Below, piece after piece: positions 48,501 to 63,643 of a stretch of DNA of 64,000 bases (the stretch's first letter is position 1; each line of letters starts with the position of its first letter). The position numbers and the translations under genes are program-made. The stretch is from Glebionis coronaria (taxonomy: Eukaryota > Streptophyta > Magnoliopsida > Asterales > Asteraceae): the NCBI GenBank assembly GCA_025667525.1, contig CM046880.1, positions 597,491,452 through 597,555,451 on the forward strand, given 5' to 3'. The notes below the pieces were generated by a model, which was not told where the DNA came from, did no database searches, and saw nothing but the letters and a program-made list of their open reading frames with translations.

Positions 48501-51500
48501 AAATGGATCTAATAACAATTTGTAATTTAAAACGTTAAAAACTCACAAACATGTTTTTTATTTTTTAGATAACGTACAAAAATAAATATTTTTGTTCATT
48601 TCCATGTATAATCTCTAAAGAAATAAACATGTGTAAACTTAAAATGTTTAAACAAATTAATTTTTTTTAATAAAAATAAATTATCTAACAATCATCAAAT
48701 AAACGAAAAAAATTGAATTTTAAAATTAGTATATACTTTTAAACAATATAAAAACAAAAACTATTTAAATAAAAAAAGTTATAAAAAGTCGAATTTCAAA
48801 AATATTATCACATACACTTTCTTGAATGATTCAACGTTAAACTAATATAGTTCTAAATTATGTATCTTCTTCCTCCGTACACCTTATTTAGTCAACCACC
48901 ACTTAAACAACATTCAAAATATTTATTGACTTTCCTTAAATTACAAAACTTCTGTAATAATCATCTTATTCAAAATTGTTCAATATCACCTATATGTAGA
49001 TGTGATATTCGTCTGTTAACCAAAAACCCTAAATCAAAATTGCAATAGGAATTTAACTTATCATCAAAGAAAAAAACATGTAGCTTAATTTTGATTGTTA
49101 TTCTTAATAAAGCAATGTTTTTTTACATGTTTGATATATTTTACAGCTAATAAACATAGGTGTTCAGTATTAAACCAAAAAACTGTTTCTTAATGAAATT
49201 GGATCAAATTCTAATTCTTTCGATGGGTTTTGTTTTGTAGGTTTGAATCCCCAAAAGAGGTTCATATTAATATTGTATTTAAATATGTATATTATTTTGT
49301 ATTAAAAGGTATACTCGACGTTGTTTATGGTTTCGATTCAGTTTGTATGGGTTTGATTAATCTCAATTCATAAGAACGATAATTTTCTTTTTTGATTATG
49401 CACGTAATATTAATTAATCAACGAATCTAAACATTTGTAAGTATCAATTTATCTTCCTTTGTTTAGTTTGATGTGTGACATTGTTACTTCTAAATTTTTC
49501 ATTGATTATAATCTGGTTGGATTTAGGAGTTTTAATGAGGAATGTGTTTGATGATATGTTTCAGTTTTAGTAACATGGTTTGATACTTTTAAACAAATTT
49601 TTTGTTTTTGTAAGTGAGGTTGTTTTCAATTAATTTGTTTGTTAAGTATAAATGATTTGTTTTCGTGATTTGTATCAAGTATTTCTAATAGACGTGTGTG
49701 TTTAAACCGAAGATGAGGTAAACCGATGCGGAATGGCGGTGATACGGTTGTGGGACGAGGCATAAGACGATGTATATGAGAAAACAACAAGAAATGATAA
49801 TTGCTAATTAATTTTGATATTGTTTCTTGAAGTGGAATTATGGATTGTTAGAGGTAAGCTTTTGAAAATTATAGTTTGAGAGAGTTGGATATTTTGATTG
49901 ACATGGTTAATTGGATGCTTTAGAAAACTTGTGTGGATATTATAAGGTTTTCTTTCGTCAAGTTTAAGCATTATATAGTTATTGAATTTCAGTACGGTAC
50001 AAGACGCCAAGTATAGCGTTTGTGAATATTATTGCTCATTATGAATTTTGTATGGCTTTAAAAACAACTTATCATAATAATAATAATATATACTTAAGTG
50101 TCATTTGGTTTATGCTTGCAAGTTGTTCAACAAAGATATTGGGGACCATACAATGTGTGTAATATTTATTGTGGTTCAGTCAAATAGGGTTGTGTTCGAT
50201 TGATATGCGAGGTTTGCATAAATCAGTTGTTTTGGGTGCGAGTTAAATCAAAGGTTTTACGAGTGAGTTTAGTAACCGAGTCAAATGTGTAATGCAAGTC
50301 AAATGGCTAATTATAGTCAGAAGTCAAAAAATGGATTGTTTGAGCAAGTTAGGTCAATGAGTCAAAACGAGTAATGTGGGCCAAGGAGACTTATGTTTGT
50401 TTTTTTAAACTGATTTTGGGACATATTGTTAATATACCTTTTATTTAGTTATCTTATATGGTTTGTAAATGTTTTTTTTTAATGGGTCAGAAAGTTTGAC
50501 GTCCACTAAAGTTGAGATGTTAAGTTGGTGGGCGACACGGGTCATAAAGAGGGTCAAAATATGTAATTTTGTATTCAAGAACATATAGTTTTGATCAACT
50601 AGGTAATTTTATTTACACGGGTTATAAAATGGGTCATTAGTGGTCGCCACAGTTATAAAATGAGTCATTAGTGGTCGTCACAGGTTAGAAAATGGGACAA
50701 AACAAGTAATTTGGTCTGTAAAACTGTTTTTAAGCGAGTCTTATCATTCGTCACTCAACCCCTTTTAATCTTTTATTCGTTTTTAAAAAAGCAACATAGT
50801 CAGTCAAAAGAATTGAAGTACGTCAAGGGCATTAACGTTTGGGATTCTGTTTGTTCTTATTGAGGGGTTTGGTAGTGCGTATTCATTTTCTTTAGTAGAT
50901 TTGTTTCACGACAAAGGAAGTAATGCTCTTCATGTAAGAAGAAAAGGGTAAGCTCGAGAAGTGTTGTTTATCTCCAACTATTGTATTTGTAAGACGGATG
51001 ATGCTTGGTTCTTTTGTAAACGGGTTCTTAATTTGGATGCTATAGTTCAAGAGGTTAAATAAAAAGTTTTTAGTAGGTCTCTGATAGTTCAAGAGGTGAA
51101 ATGAATCGGCAACCATGTAAGTACATGATTTCCTACAACATGTTGTAGGGAAAATGGGTATTTGTGTTAGTTTAGGCAAAGTTGAATTTATGCCTGAAAG
51201 CCATGTCAACAATCTCTACATGGATTTGTGATGGCTATAAGTTTTATATATTCTGTTTTGAAATTGATTGAATGTGTACTTTTTTAGTTCGCTTGAATTA
51301 TGTTTCCTTATGAATCTTATAAAAACATGAGTCTTCTCCTAAAATTCATCATTTGCCTAAAAGAATAACTATAAATTAATTAGGAAAGTTAAACTCTTCC
51401 ATTTCTTAGCTCATGAAAAAGCACATAAGTGCTTAATAAAGTTTATGGTCAATGTTTAAGAGGTATCTACAATATACATATGACATGCTTTATACCATAT

Positions 51501-51846
51501 ACTAAATTTCAATATATTATCAATCACAACCTACTTTTACTTACTACTCTTGTGGACTATCACGTGTTGGGGGAAGGGACATTAGCTACTAAATTGATAA
51601 GCGCTCACCGACGTCATTTGCTATTAAAGTCCATTAAATATAGAGACGACAATGAGTGGACTTTTATTATTTAAAATAGATTATAAACTCAAATGTACCA
51701 AATAGTTTACCCTTTATTTATTCTTTCTTTTTTCAAATATTGATGGAACATGTTTACGTTCGTCTTTTATCTTACTTTATTCATAAATAAACTCTTACAA
51801 AATATTTCTTTAAAACACCCCGTGATTCCACGGGTCTTTAAGCTAG
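45530..51846 (+). mobile_element. Non-autonomous Helitron, copy 2
   Basis: Same termini as copy 1: TC at 45530 after an (AT)n tract; hairpin, CTAG and T at 51819-51847. 6,317 bp. 45530-48155 is diverged from copy 1, with substitutions and small indels; 48156-51846 appears identical to 29216-32906. It holds the same exon-like open stretch at 47389-47547. Confidence 0.88.
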
Positions 51847-52339
<493 letters not shown>

Positions 52340-52342
<3 letters not shown>

Positions 52343-52660
52343 ATAAGAGAGTGTTTGATTTCATTTTATGTTTGTTTGGTGTATGCCGTCATTTAGGGTA
52401 ATCCCTAAATCTTCTTGTCTTTTAATATTAAATTGTTGTTGATATTTAGTAAGAATATTAGTTTACTAGTGTTGTAATTTAACTTAGGAGTTACATTTGG
52501 TAATTTGGTAACTATATTTACGTAAGTAAAGTAGTTAGGGTCTGTTTGGTTTAAGGCTATGGAATGAGCGGAATCCAATCATTCCATGGTTTATTTGGTT
52601 GGTTTAATACTATGGGAATGAGCAAGTGTCAACAACACCCCCACCCATAAAAGGGTTCAT
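52340..52660. repeat. Block X piece, second copy
   Basis: Repeat of 33400-33720 at plus 18,940. Confidence 0.78.
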
Positions 52661-52858
52661 TTTCTGTCTGTCCCATAATAATTTCACCCATTTTTAAAAA
52701 TTACTCATTTGAGCAAATTCATATTTGGTGGGTCACCAGAGGACCAAATTCACCATCATTTTGGGATTTGCATTCTTATTTATGTCGTGCCTAAAAAAAC
52801 TATTAAATTATATTAAATTATAATTAAATTATACTGTCATTTTTACATATTAAATTAT

Positions 52859-53997
52859 AGGGAAAAAGACGGATATGGTCAAAATCAGCATTCCATATTC
52901 TAAGATAAGTCAAGTGGAAAGATTTTGACGGATTCAATACTCTACCACTTTATTGGCATGAGTCCACCGACACAATACTTATTATATTATTAAAATATTA
53001 AAATTATATATATATCCAAACTCTTTTTTTATCTCTTTCTCTTTCTTCTTCCTTCTTTCTTCTTTCTTTCTCAGTACTACCCAAATTAAAAAAAAAGGAG
53101 AAGAAAAAGGTGTTGATACATTTCCAGATTCATCTTTTTTATTTATTTCTTTCAAGTTCGTAATTATTAATTATAATTAATATTATTTCGATTCGTTTTT
53201 TGTCTTTCATTTTATAATTATATCTAATTTATTCGTTTGGATTAAATTTAGTACTAGTAAACCATGTTGCCACGTCATCATACTACTGTTTTTAATCCAT
53301 TCTAGTTTGCCTGCCTCCCATGTAGTCAATTAATCATAGCGTATGTTTGGCCAATTTTGTGAAACCGTTCTATTGTTATAATTTAGTAAGTGGAGCCGGG
53401 GCGGAGCTAGAAAGTTTGGATTAGGGGTCAAAGTTTGATTTTTTTATAAACTACCTTACAAAATGGTTTTTTAAAGAGGTCAAATTTTTAAAAGACCCGA
53501 AAATTTTCGAAAATTTACACTACCGTATTTTCGCTAGGGGGTCACATGACCCTTGTGACCCCCCCCCCCTGATTGGAGCCTTTGTGGCCACGGGGGGTCA
53601 AAATTAATACATGCACGAACAATTTACCAGATTCGCTATTTATTCCTGTCACAAACATAAAACACAAAGATTAGTTTCATTTTCTATTTCAAATACACTA
53701 AAACAATGTTTGGGATTGCTTATTTTTTTATAGATTTTTTGTTTAAAATCTGAAGTTGGATACAAAGCAGAAGAAAGAAGAAAGAGGAAGAGACAGATAT
53801 AAGAAATAAGAGTAACAGTATATTTGTAATTTCAATATTTTAATAATATAATAAATATTGCGTCAGTGGACACATGGCAATAAAGTAGTGGAGTTGTGCA
53901 TGTGTGCAGTTGTGCATGGCCAAATCTGTCAAAATTTTTCCACTTGACTTACCTTAGGTTATGAAATGCTCTACATGACCATATCCGTCTTTTTCCC
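52859..53997. mobile_element. Foldback long-TIR element, second copy
   Basis: Repeat of 33919-35057 with the same TAAATTAT flanks, created by the tandem duplication and not by transposition. Confidence 0.8.
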
Positions 53998-54130
53998 TAA
54001 ATTATACTGTCACATCGTTTACTTTCCTTTTACATATTAAATTATAATGTCATTTTTATTTTGGTTTAATACTTGAGTAGATGATAGGGTAATGATATAT
54101 ACACTTTCATTCCATCTTATACCCATATCG

Positions 54131-54324
54131 ATTTTTTTTGGTATATATGAGTTTCCGACTCGACATTGCAAGCCGATTATTCTCAGGGCGACTACCCTTT
54201 TGGATAGCCCGGACTCATCACATGTGAACCTCCGTGGCTATCCCCAAATATACACACCTAGTGAGGTTTGAACCCTTGACCTCTTGTTTGAGAGTCAAAG
54301 ATCTTACCACTAGGCCATCCCCAA
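54131..54324 (-). mobile_element. tRNA-derived SINE 1, second copy
   Basis: Repeat of 35191-35384. Confidence 0.7.
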
Positions 54325-54389
54325 ATAAACGCGTTGAAAAAGTGGGTCATGGGTCAAACCGGGTAAGCAGCTTCTATGATTATCTATAG

Positions 54390-55605
54390 GATAAGTTTGT
54401 TTAGGATTGCTTATTCTTGGTCAGAAATGAGCATATGAGAAGTTTCATTTAGGGGTTTCTTATTTAAAAGAGATTATGCATTTTGAAAATGAATAACAAT
54501 TAGAAAACGTGGTTTGAAAAATAGCGTTTAGATTTGATTATGTTGTTTGAAATCGCAGTAATCAGATTATCATTTCTTTTAGTGTTTAGCAAATCAGATT
54601 ATTTGTTAAATTGGTGACTGAAATAGACTCATTGTAGCTTTTCTCCTTTTTGAAAATGAAATAAGTAACTCCTCGTTTACTTTTTCAAAACTCCATTTTG
54701 AAAGCTTGTAAACGCAAATAATCAACTTTTATCCAAACACTCATTTTAGCTTATCTCCATTTTGAAAATGAAATAAGTAGATAATAAAGTTCCAAACACA
54801 ATCCCAAACACCCCCTTAAACACATTTGGAATCTGATGCTCATCGCGTTTTCATGTTGCACATAAGCAGTTTATTTGATTTAGAAATGAGCAGAACCTCA
54901 GTTAATTTAAAGACTCAAAGTTGCATATTTGCTATAATGATAGGTAGATAAGCACTTACATAAGCAATACAGAACACCCTTTAAAACTGCTTATCCACCC
55001 AATGCATTTTAATATGCCAGATTAGCAATTATTTGCTTCTTTGAGGGTGAAACAAGTGGGTCAGAGTTGGTTATTACTTATTTCATCTGTTTATCTGGTT
55101 TTTATAAACGAGCAGGATTCTAAGCACTCAAAACAAGTGCGCATATCATATTTTCCCTTTCTAACAGTAAAAGCAAATACATTACAATTTATTATCTGCT
55201 TGTGATTATTTTTCTAAAAATATCAATCTTACAAAAATCGCGAATCGCTAGCCGGTCGGTCGACCATCTTGTAGCTTGTAATCGTTCTAGGCGGGATTAA
55301 TCGGCGATTAACCGGATGGGAATTTTTACCAAATTTTTGGTATTTCCGGCAAGTTTTGGGCACTTCCAACGAGTTTTAGCTATTTTTAGCAATATTTTAA
55401 AATACAACTTATCATACATATAAATAGTTAATATAAGTGATAAACACATGTTTATAGTAGGTTTTCGGTATTTTCGACAAAGATTGCAAGTTTTCGGAAA
55501 GTTTGACCTCCCTTGACCATCGTTGACCACAGTTGACCGCAACTAATCGTCTTTTCATTAATCGGCAAGGTAGAAGGCCTTGTAGTGATTAATCGGCCTT
55601 GTAGA
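54390..55605. other. Non-coding transposon-derived stretch, second copy
   Basis: Repeat of 35450-36665, including the TTAATCGGC-rich element at 55232-55605. No gene. Confidence 0.45.
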
Positions 55606-55747
55606 CCTTTTTTGCAACATTGAAAAATATGTAAGTAGGTTTAATAAGCTATCACAAGCATCGCCTTTACCATGTACCCGGTCAGAATTTTGCATAGAGC
55701 ATCCAAAGGTTAAAGTGATTTTGGCTTTTAAAAAATTTGAATGATGT

Positions 55748-56590
55748 GTCGATTTGTATTTTTTTTCTTTTGCCATGTGTGCATGCTTGTATAATGAGTT
55801 TTGTTACATATATACATCTTGTTAGTATTATGTTGTAAGTTCGTAGTAAAATAGTTACAATGGCCCAACTATCTTACATATAAAGAAGAACTCCTTCTAG
55901 GGTTTCATTAGCTTCTAGGTTTCCTCCAAATGCATCAGCCGTCAATGGTAAGTTGTCAGTATTAAAATAGTTATTTAGTAATACAAACAAGTGTTCTATG
56001 TGTTTGCAAAGATTCAAGAACAAAGAAGTTTTACCAGAGTTACCAAAATGTAGGTATATATTTCACGTAAAATGTATGGATGAGTGGCTAATTAGGAGTA
56101 GTTCTTGTTCTGTTTGTAGAACTGATGTTTTTTAGTACCAAAGGATGATTTATAATGTTGTTTGAAAGTGTAAATAAGCTCTTTTTCCATCGACTGTTTT
56201 GAGTATTTTGACCACTTTTATTTATTCTTGTACTTAAAAAGCATACCTTTTTTGAATGGCAGTTCGGTGCAGCGGAATATCTTGCGTGTCATCGAGGCAC
56301 CAAGTCTCTCGACCCGAGTTCGAATTATCTCACGAAGAGAATACCAACCCCATGTTAGCCATTCAGTTTCCCATTAAGGGGCTTCAAGGCATTGCGATGA
56401 GATTCAAGCCCGGCTGCCAATTCTGGGAAAATCCCCCAAATGGGGAATGACAGGAGTCGAACCCCTGACCTCCCCCACATGGAGACTATAACCAAATGCA
56501 TCCATCCAACTGAGCTAGACTTCATTTGCATAACTTAGAAAGACATGAAAAAGTCAACTGCTCCAAAAGCCCACTTAAATCGGCCCTACT
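55748..56590. repeat. Block X second piece, second copy
   Basis: Repeat of 36808-37650, with SINE 2 inside. Confidence 0.65.
56246..56527 (-). mobile_element. tRNA-derived SINE 2, second copy
   Basis: Repeat of 37306-37587 with GCATA flanks at 56241-56245 and 56528-56532. Confidence 0.85.
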
Positions 56591-56729
56591 CGCTGTATAA
56601 CATCCATTCATTTCATTTCATGTAGGTTTTCACATTTTCATGCCGTCTATTATGATAAACTTTTATAAAAGTTTAAAAATTAATTTTTTCATGCCACTTT
56701 CACATTTTGTAGACCTTTTAATTTTTTGA

Positions 56730-56922
56730 ACCTAATTCTACTATGGTAAAAAACTTCTAAAGCTTTATATTTTTTCACATAATACGTGTATTTAATTTTG
56801 ATAAGGATTTAGGACCTCTTCATGCCACCTAGATATAAACTAAAATCCTACTATGGTTGAAATAAACATAAACCTCTTCAAAGTTTTTAAACCTATTTTT
56901 GGACCTCTCATAGTGGATGCTC
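56730..56922 (-). mobile_element. Tourist-like MITE, second copy
   Basis: Repeat of 37790-37982. Confidence 0.72.
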
Positions 56923-56926
56923 TTAG

Positions 56927-57531
56927 TGTTGTCCCATGGATTATGTGATTCTACACGAATTAAAGAAGAAAGGTAGATAGAAGATATATGAATTCTAGAG
57001 AGAGAAAGTAGAGAGAGAAAAGAGAGAGAAGTGTGTGAAACTTATGGAAGATTAAATTAAGAAAAATGGCAATCAACCACCCTTCCTAACATGCTAGGAA
57101 TGGTATTTATAGCCTTGCCTACATGTGGCATAATAGGCTATATGTTTGATTGGGCCGGACTTGAATAAAATGCTTAGTACCTTGAAAGAGGCCTTTTAAG
57201 CTAGCCATCAAGCCCGTAATGTCATATACTACCTATTACAACGTTCTAATAAATGTTACAATAATAAACTATGACCGAGCATTCTTGTTTGACTCAATAT
57301 TTTGAGGCTAACAATCTCCCCCAATGTGAGGTCATTCCTCTTCGATATTTAAAGATCAATGGAGATTACGAATTTCGTCATAAATGAGTCTTGAACGTGT
57401 AATAGTAGTCTTGTTCCTTCATGCTGTGATCTTTGATCCTTTGTCGTTGTCTTTCGACTTCGTCTTTAAACTTGAGATCTTCAAATCATTATTGACTTGT
57501 CTTTGCAAACTTGCGATCTTGTGTCTTTATC
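56927..57531 (-). mobile_element. Truncated copia-type LTR element, second copy
   Basis: Repeat of 37987-38591; LTR at 56927-57313. Confidence 0.75.
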
Positions 57532-60355
57532 CACACTATGCTTTTTGTTTGCTTATATTTAGTTGCGTTTTGCTCTTCATATACAGGTCTAGAAGATTCT
57601 CTACAGCCCCCCCCCCCCCTTCTAGTTAGAGTTTTGTACCGGTTTTCTTGAATATATTGATGATATACCTGTTAACATTGGGCTCTTTGGGACTATTCAG
57701 GCTGCAGCTATTGATTTCTCACCAGATCCGCTCCAGAATGCTTTTTCCGTCTTATTCAACCGCGATTCCGATAACCTCGTGTGCGTCTCATCCTGTGGCT
57801 CTCATGTGCTACACAAGTTACCTTACTGCTCACTTCCACTCTCATCTACTACCTCCGTCGTTCTGATCCTTGCCAAACTCTCTGTTAAGGTAGATCACAA
57901 TATAGCCGAAAACCCCTTTTTTATGATGAAGATGTTGTACGTGTACGTGAAGAGAGTCTGAAACGCATCATTAAGCGTTGTCGTAAATCTGATGATGTAG
58001 CCAAAGACTTGGGGGGGTTACTTAGAAGCTGATTGTACGAGCCGGAGCAGGAGCCGGAGCCGGAGCCAGAGCCAGAGCCGGAGCCAGAGCCGGAGCCAGA
58101 GCCGGAGCCAGAGCCGGAGCCGGAGCTGGATTCGGAGTCGGAGCCGGAGCCGGAGCCGGAGCCGCAGGACATGGAATACAATGAGAATGAGGCGTTTCAA
58201 GTCTGCGATGATCACGCGTTGATAAATCTGTCTGAAAAACCCAACGGCGGTTCCGGAAAGAATACTTTCAAAGGTAGAGATGGCTATCTAGAGCTGTATT
58301 ACGTTGTATTAAAGTATGCAGTAGACGCACATCTGGAAGTAGAATTTGTTGGTCCACCTCTTAGGAAATCAAGAGTTTGTGGGATGGTCCGGGCTTATTA
58401 TGGGAAAAACTTTGGTTATGACAAACCTGCGGATGATTACCATGCAGTGCTCTTGGATCTCGGTTATCCTGCTTATCTTAGGCCTGGAAAAGTAAACCTG
58501 ACACGATCTGTCTTGGCTGTACCAGCCAAGTTCTCCCTCATAATTGAGGCAGACATGTCGGACTACGCATCTTCGTTTCGAATGTCGGGCACTTACGAAT
58601 TCTCTGTGCCACTTGATGGTAGCCTCTCTTTTGGGTCTATTACATGCGAGGATTTCTCCCTAAAACTGAAAGTGAACTGGAAGCTGCCATTTGAACAAAC
58701 AAAATTCCCTTCCTTGCCTATCTATCCTCCAGCCTCAAACTCATCCGCCAGTCATCTGGTAATTAATTTTGACCTCTGTATGTTTAATTTGCCATTTAAG
58801 TAATCACTCTTTCACTTCAAATTGTTTAGCTTAGGCCGCCTCATATATTCTCTAATCTAACATAATTTCTGTTACTGCAAAACCAGGACTGAAAGAAGAA
58901 AATTTGCAGCCCATTCTACATCAACCATGGCACATCCTGATATAAGTCTATTAATGTCGTGAACTATAGAGATTCATATAGGCTTAATATATAAAATTTA
59001 TTTGAGAAGATGATTTTGTATTGTAATTAGTGGTGGCAAAAATACCCAGATATCAAAATTTCGGTTAAATAGGCCCTTTCTTTATATGGACTATTGAAAA
59101 GTGATAAAAAGAAAAAGAAAAAAAAGAACGGGTATTTTTTACCCAACCATAGATCACCATGGGTGCTCATATACCCACTTACCCACCATCGGTCTTCGAT
59201 CTTTGATTATTTTCTCAATTTCTCATCAAGGTATGACACTATTAGTATATTCAATTGTTAATTATGTTTTTTTATTCAATCATTCATTTGTTATTTTGTT
59301 AGTTTTTTTTATACTTTTAATAATCTAGCCAATTGTTAATTATGTTTTGTCATGCCGGAAAAGGTGTTTGGGAATGTTGATATTACTCATTAAAAGGGTT
59401 GTTAGGTGTCTTAATTTTAAGGCTCGTTTATATTATCGATTAAAAGGGTGTTTGGGAATGTTTTTGATTTTTGTATAACGAGTGTTTGAGACTTTGTAAG
59501 ATCACAAACTTCTTGTATATTGGACGTTTAGAAATCGGATGATTTTATAGACTTACCCGTCTAACGTTTAACTTCTAACTTGTTAGGCGTAGATAATTTC
59601 ATATGTGTTGTGAGCAGGTCCACATATTTTGAGTAGTAACTGTTAGGCCTTAATAGGCGCATCCTTAACCCGTTAGGCGTTTATAATTCTTTATTTTTTG
59701 TCCGTCGAGTGTCTTATTTAGGTAGCATCTCCCTATTTCCTTTCTGTCCAATTGTATATTTGCCAAAGTCCCTTTTAGTTTTTTTGGTAACCGTCTTTTC
59801 CGACATTTTGACCAAACTAGATTTTTTAGAAGGTTGGCGTGGCCAGTGACTTAAACGTGAGACCTCTGACCTCTCACATATTAATGATGATAGGCAAAGC
59901 CAATATATATCAATTATCCATACTTGGCAGATCCTTGAAACAATAGTTCACATATAATGCAGCAACACTTTCTTCGCCCTTAAGTAAAGCACAATACTAT
60001 AGTCCTCCCACTCTATGCTAGTATTGGACTCTTAAATATTGCAGCTACAAGTTTAAACGTAAAACAGTGGTGGAGTTGAATAGTTTTCCGAAAACTAAGC
60101 TGATATACCATGGGTTAGTTGCTTAATATTCAGAAGTATTATTAATTGGCCATACAAAATAAATTCTAGTAACTTACAAGAAAACACTAGTGGGCATCCA
60201 TGCTAACTAAAAACTAGTCCAAAACTTTTGCCCCTAAACTGTCATTGTTTTTCATTCAATTACACAAAAACTGACAATATTATTGATTTTCATCTCGGTT
60301 TTTTGATCTTTGTTTGCAGCTTATAACGCAGAAAGCTGGAAGTGTAAAAAAATGA
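57532..60355 (+). pseudogene. DUF6598-like pseudogene, copy 3
   Basis: Appears identical to copy 2, with the same missing exons 1-3, C13 run, TAG, frameshifts and lost exon-5 donor (60942 minus 2000, i.e. 58942). The 256-codon frame at 58033-58803 carries the Glu-Pro tract and the second DUF6598-like domain. Sharing every defect with copy 2 shows that the gene was already broken before this duplication. Confidence 0.82.
59714..60224. repeat. Segment S, unit 3, first copy
   Basis: Repeat of 40774-41284. Confidence 0.8.
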
Positions 60356-62623
60356 ATACATCGAAGAAGTTTCCTGGCTTTGATGAGTTTCAGTGGAGGC
60401 TTATTTGATCGTATTAAATAATTTGATGTTTGTTATGGTTATTCAGGATGTTTATGTTATTTTGGTTAATACTTTAATAACCGGATTATGTTGCTTTTAA
60501 TGTAGTCAATCTGAATTGTTTTTGCTGTTGATTTCCAGAGCTTCAATATGGTTGTTGTTTTTGCAATTTCTATTGTATCCAAGTTGTGTTTTAACTCATG
60601 TTTCTCATAAAACACCCTCGTTCGATGTTGAGGAGGCTTGGCGAGTGGTTGATTTTGATGCAGAGGAGTTGATTCTAATGTTGTTCTTGTTGGTCAATGG
60701 ACACTTTAGAACATTTATTCTCTTGATTTGCCAAGCCACTATGGCTTTCTTTTAAAATGCCATTCAAGTGTTTTATACTTTTTCATAATTAATCTTGCTA
60801 TCAACAGACATTAACCGATTAATTTTGCTATCAACATAGACATTAACCGATTATAATAAATATGACTACAAATGATATAACCTCTAAAAAAAGCTACAAA
60901 CATCACTAAAAATTGACAATAGAACATAGAAAATATTAAATGACTGTTTTCAAATGAGTTTGGTTAATCAGTTAATCAACAACATTTGAACCAAATGACA
61001 TATATAAAACATAATAAATTATCAGTAAGTTCATACCTTAATTTGATTTTTGATTAAGTATGGAAACTTTGAATAACATGTTGTACTAGTTTGTTTAGTA
61101 GTTGTGTGGGCCGATCGAAATTTCTTGAGAGGGCCTAACTATTTTTTTATAAGAAGTACCCTTATTATTGTTGTTTTGGTATATCTATACATTATCAACC
61201 TAGAAGTTTGGGAGAGACACAACTCCTCCGGCTATAAAGGTCCGTCTTAGAAGTAATCAGGGTGGAGTTAGGATTTTTTATTAAGAGAGTCTGACTAAGG
61301 CAAAAAGTTATAGAGATAAAAAGGGTTTTATGTAAAAAACTAACAAAAAAACGGTTTGTAATACACATAAATAAATAAGTGAAATAGTTTGATTAAGGGA
61401 GACTCAACATGCACTACTTCTCCTACTAGCTCCGCCACATATCATAGGATACGGTATTCAATGTCTGTTTCGTTTGCTACACCCTATAATATTTGAGAAC
61501 CACTTTCTTCGGTTGATTTGTTTGGCCGCAACTTTTATTATTTCACGTAGACAACTATAATGTTATTATTTCTAGGGTAAAACGTAAATTTTTTATGAAG
61601 ATTGTGATTTTTGTTTTTGAACGGCATGAAAATTGTGATATGTGATGAACACGATAATATGTCAAATCTAAGGGTATGCACAATTCGGTTTGGGTCAGTT
61701 TTTGGTAAAAATCGAAACCGAACCGTAATATTCGGTTTTTATAAAACCAAAAACCGAAACCGTTCGATTTTTGGCTCGGTTTAATCGGTTTTTAGTGGGG
61801 GCATATTAAAAAAAGACTCAAAGTTTGAAGAAGAATTAGACTATAATCTTGTCTTTTTTCTAGCCCTGAGGGCACTGTCCCCCGAACCCAAAGCATTGGT
61901 ACGATCTCACATTTTTCATATCACCGGCCTTTAACATTGCAACACTCCGCCTTTATATGTCCATAGCATGCCGCAAGGTGAAGTATTAGTTCTAATAAGA
62001 TTCAAAACAAAGCTTTTCTTCAATCACTCGACACAGATAACTCACACGTTAACGCTCGAAGTAGGTAGCACAGGGTGGCGTAATGGGAGGGTCATGTGGC
62101 TTAAGAACGGGTTGTAACTGATTTAGATCTAGCAATAAACTAGTTTTTTGGTAGCAATTGAAACGGCCCATTGACCCGAATCACTATTTGATCAAAGTTT
62201 GGTAAACTGTCTATTTTTAGTCTTATGTCATCAAACTTAAAGATTCACAATATAGAGGCTGAAAAACAAATCCCTTTTGACCTCATAAATCAAAATGTGT
62301 ATCCTTTTTTAGGAAGTCATCATTTTGTCAGTTTTCTTACCAGATCTGGTAGTAATGTCATCTCGGATGATGACGAACAAGAGGTAACCATACTGAATAA
62401 TCACAAAGGACATAATTTGCAATTTACCCTCTAATTTTACTACCACCACTGTCGTTAAAGGCACCGGGTACAACTAAGGCACTGGGTTGTCAGCGGGTTA
62501 GATGTTCTCTCCCTGCTTGTTTGATTGAGTCGAGTCGGTATCGTTTTTAGTGTGTGTTTTAGGTATTTGATCAGAGGTTTGGGATCACACATTAATGGTG
62601 GTTTGGTTTAAACTTGCGCAGTT
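60356..62623. other. Pseudogene 3' flank, no gene (unit 3)
   Basis: Repeat of 41416-43683. Confidence 0.6.
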
Positions 62624-63123
62624 TTATTTAGGTAGCATCTCCCTATTTCCTTTCTGTCCAATTGTATATTTGCCAAAGTCCCATTTAGTTTTTTTTGGTA
62701 ACCGTCCTTTCCGACCTTTTGACCAAACCAGATTTTTTTGAAGGTTGGCGCGGCCTATGAGACCTCTGACCTCTCACATATTAACGAAGGCAAAGCCAAT
62801 ATATATCAATTATCTATACTTGGAAGAAACTTGAAACATTAGTTCACATATAATGCAGCAACACTTTCTGCTTCCCCCTTAAGTAAGCACAATACTATAG
62901 TCCTCCCACTCTATGCTAGTATCAGACTCTTAAATATTGCAGCTACAAGTTTAAATGTAAAACAGTGGTGAAGTTGAATAGTTTTCCGAAAACTAAGCTG
63001 ATATAGCATGGGATTAGTTTCTTAATATTCAGAAGTATAATTAATTGGTCATACAAAAGAAATTTCAGTAACTTACAAGAAAACACTAGTGGGCATCCAT
63101 GCGAACTAAAAACTAGTCCAAAG
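62624..63123. repeat. Segment S, unit 3, second copy
   Basis: Repeat of 43684-44183. Confidence 0.8.
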
Positions 63124-63155
63124 ATTTTTCAGATATACTACTTATATATTTTCAG

Positions 63156-63598
63156 ATTGAGGAGATTTCTGCTTTACGTGAAGATCTATATTCTGCCGAC
63201 AGGAAGTTTGGAGAATATTATAATGTATGTCATTGCTCATTAGTACTATATCATTTGCATATCTTTGTGTACCATTTTTGTCTGGCTTGAAATCACGTCT
63301 TTTTCCATAGGTGTTGGAGCAATACTTGGTGTTCTTATTAAACTTGTAAAAGATTTGAAGTTGCAACCTCAGCATAAATATGTGAAGAAACCGTTACTTC
63401 TTTTCTTTACTTTAAATATGTGGAAAAGGTGTGAAACCATGAGTGCCAAGTTGAGGTCAGCACTTTACTCTTGAAAACATGTTTTTTTTTTCAAAGCTAC
63501 AAACTTGACTTAAAAAGACAGAAGTCCAGAGTATTAGTGCATATTCTCCTGCTTGAGACTTACACGCAGGAATCAGTTCCAGCACTGCATATGATACG
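63156..63598 (+). pseudogene. HAUS4/AUG4-like pseudogene, copy D
   Basis: Repeat of copy C (44216-44658), with the same one-base deletion in the VLEQ exon and the same loss of the last exons. It belongs to the exact tandem duplication and gives no independent information. Confidence 0.68.
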
Positions 63599-63643
63599 GT
63601 AACGACGGTGATTACACGCAGGAATCAGTTCCAGCACTGCATA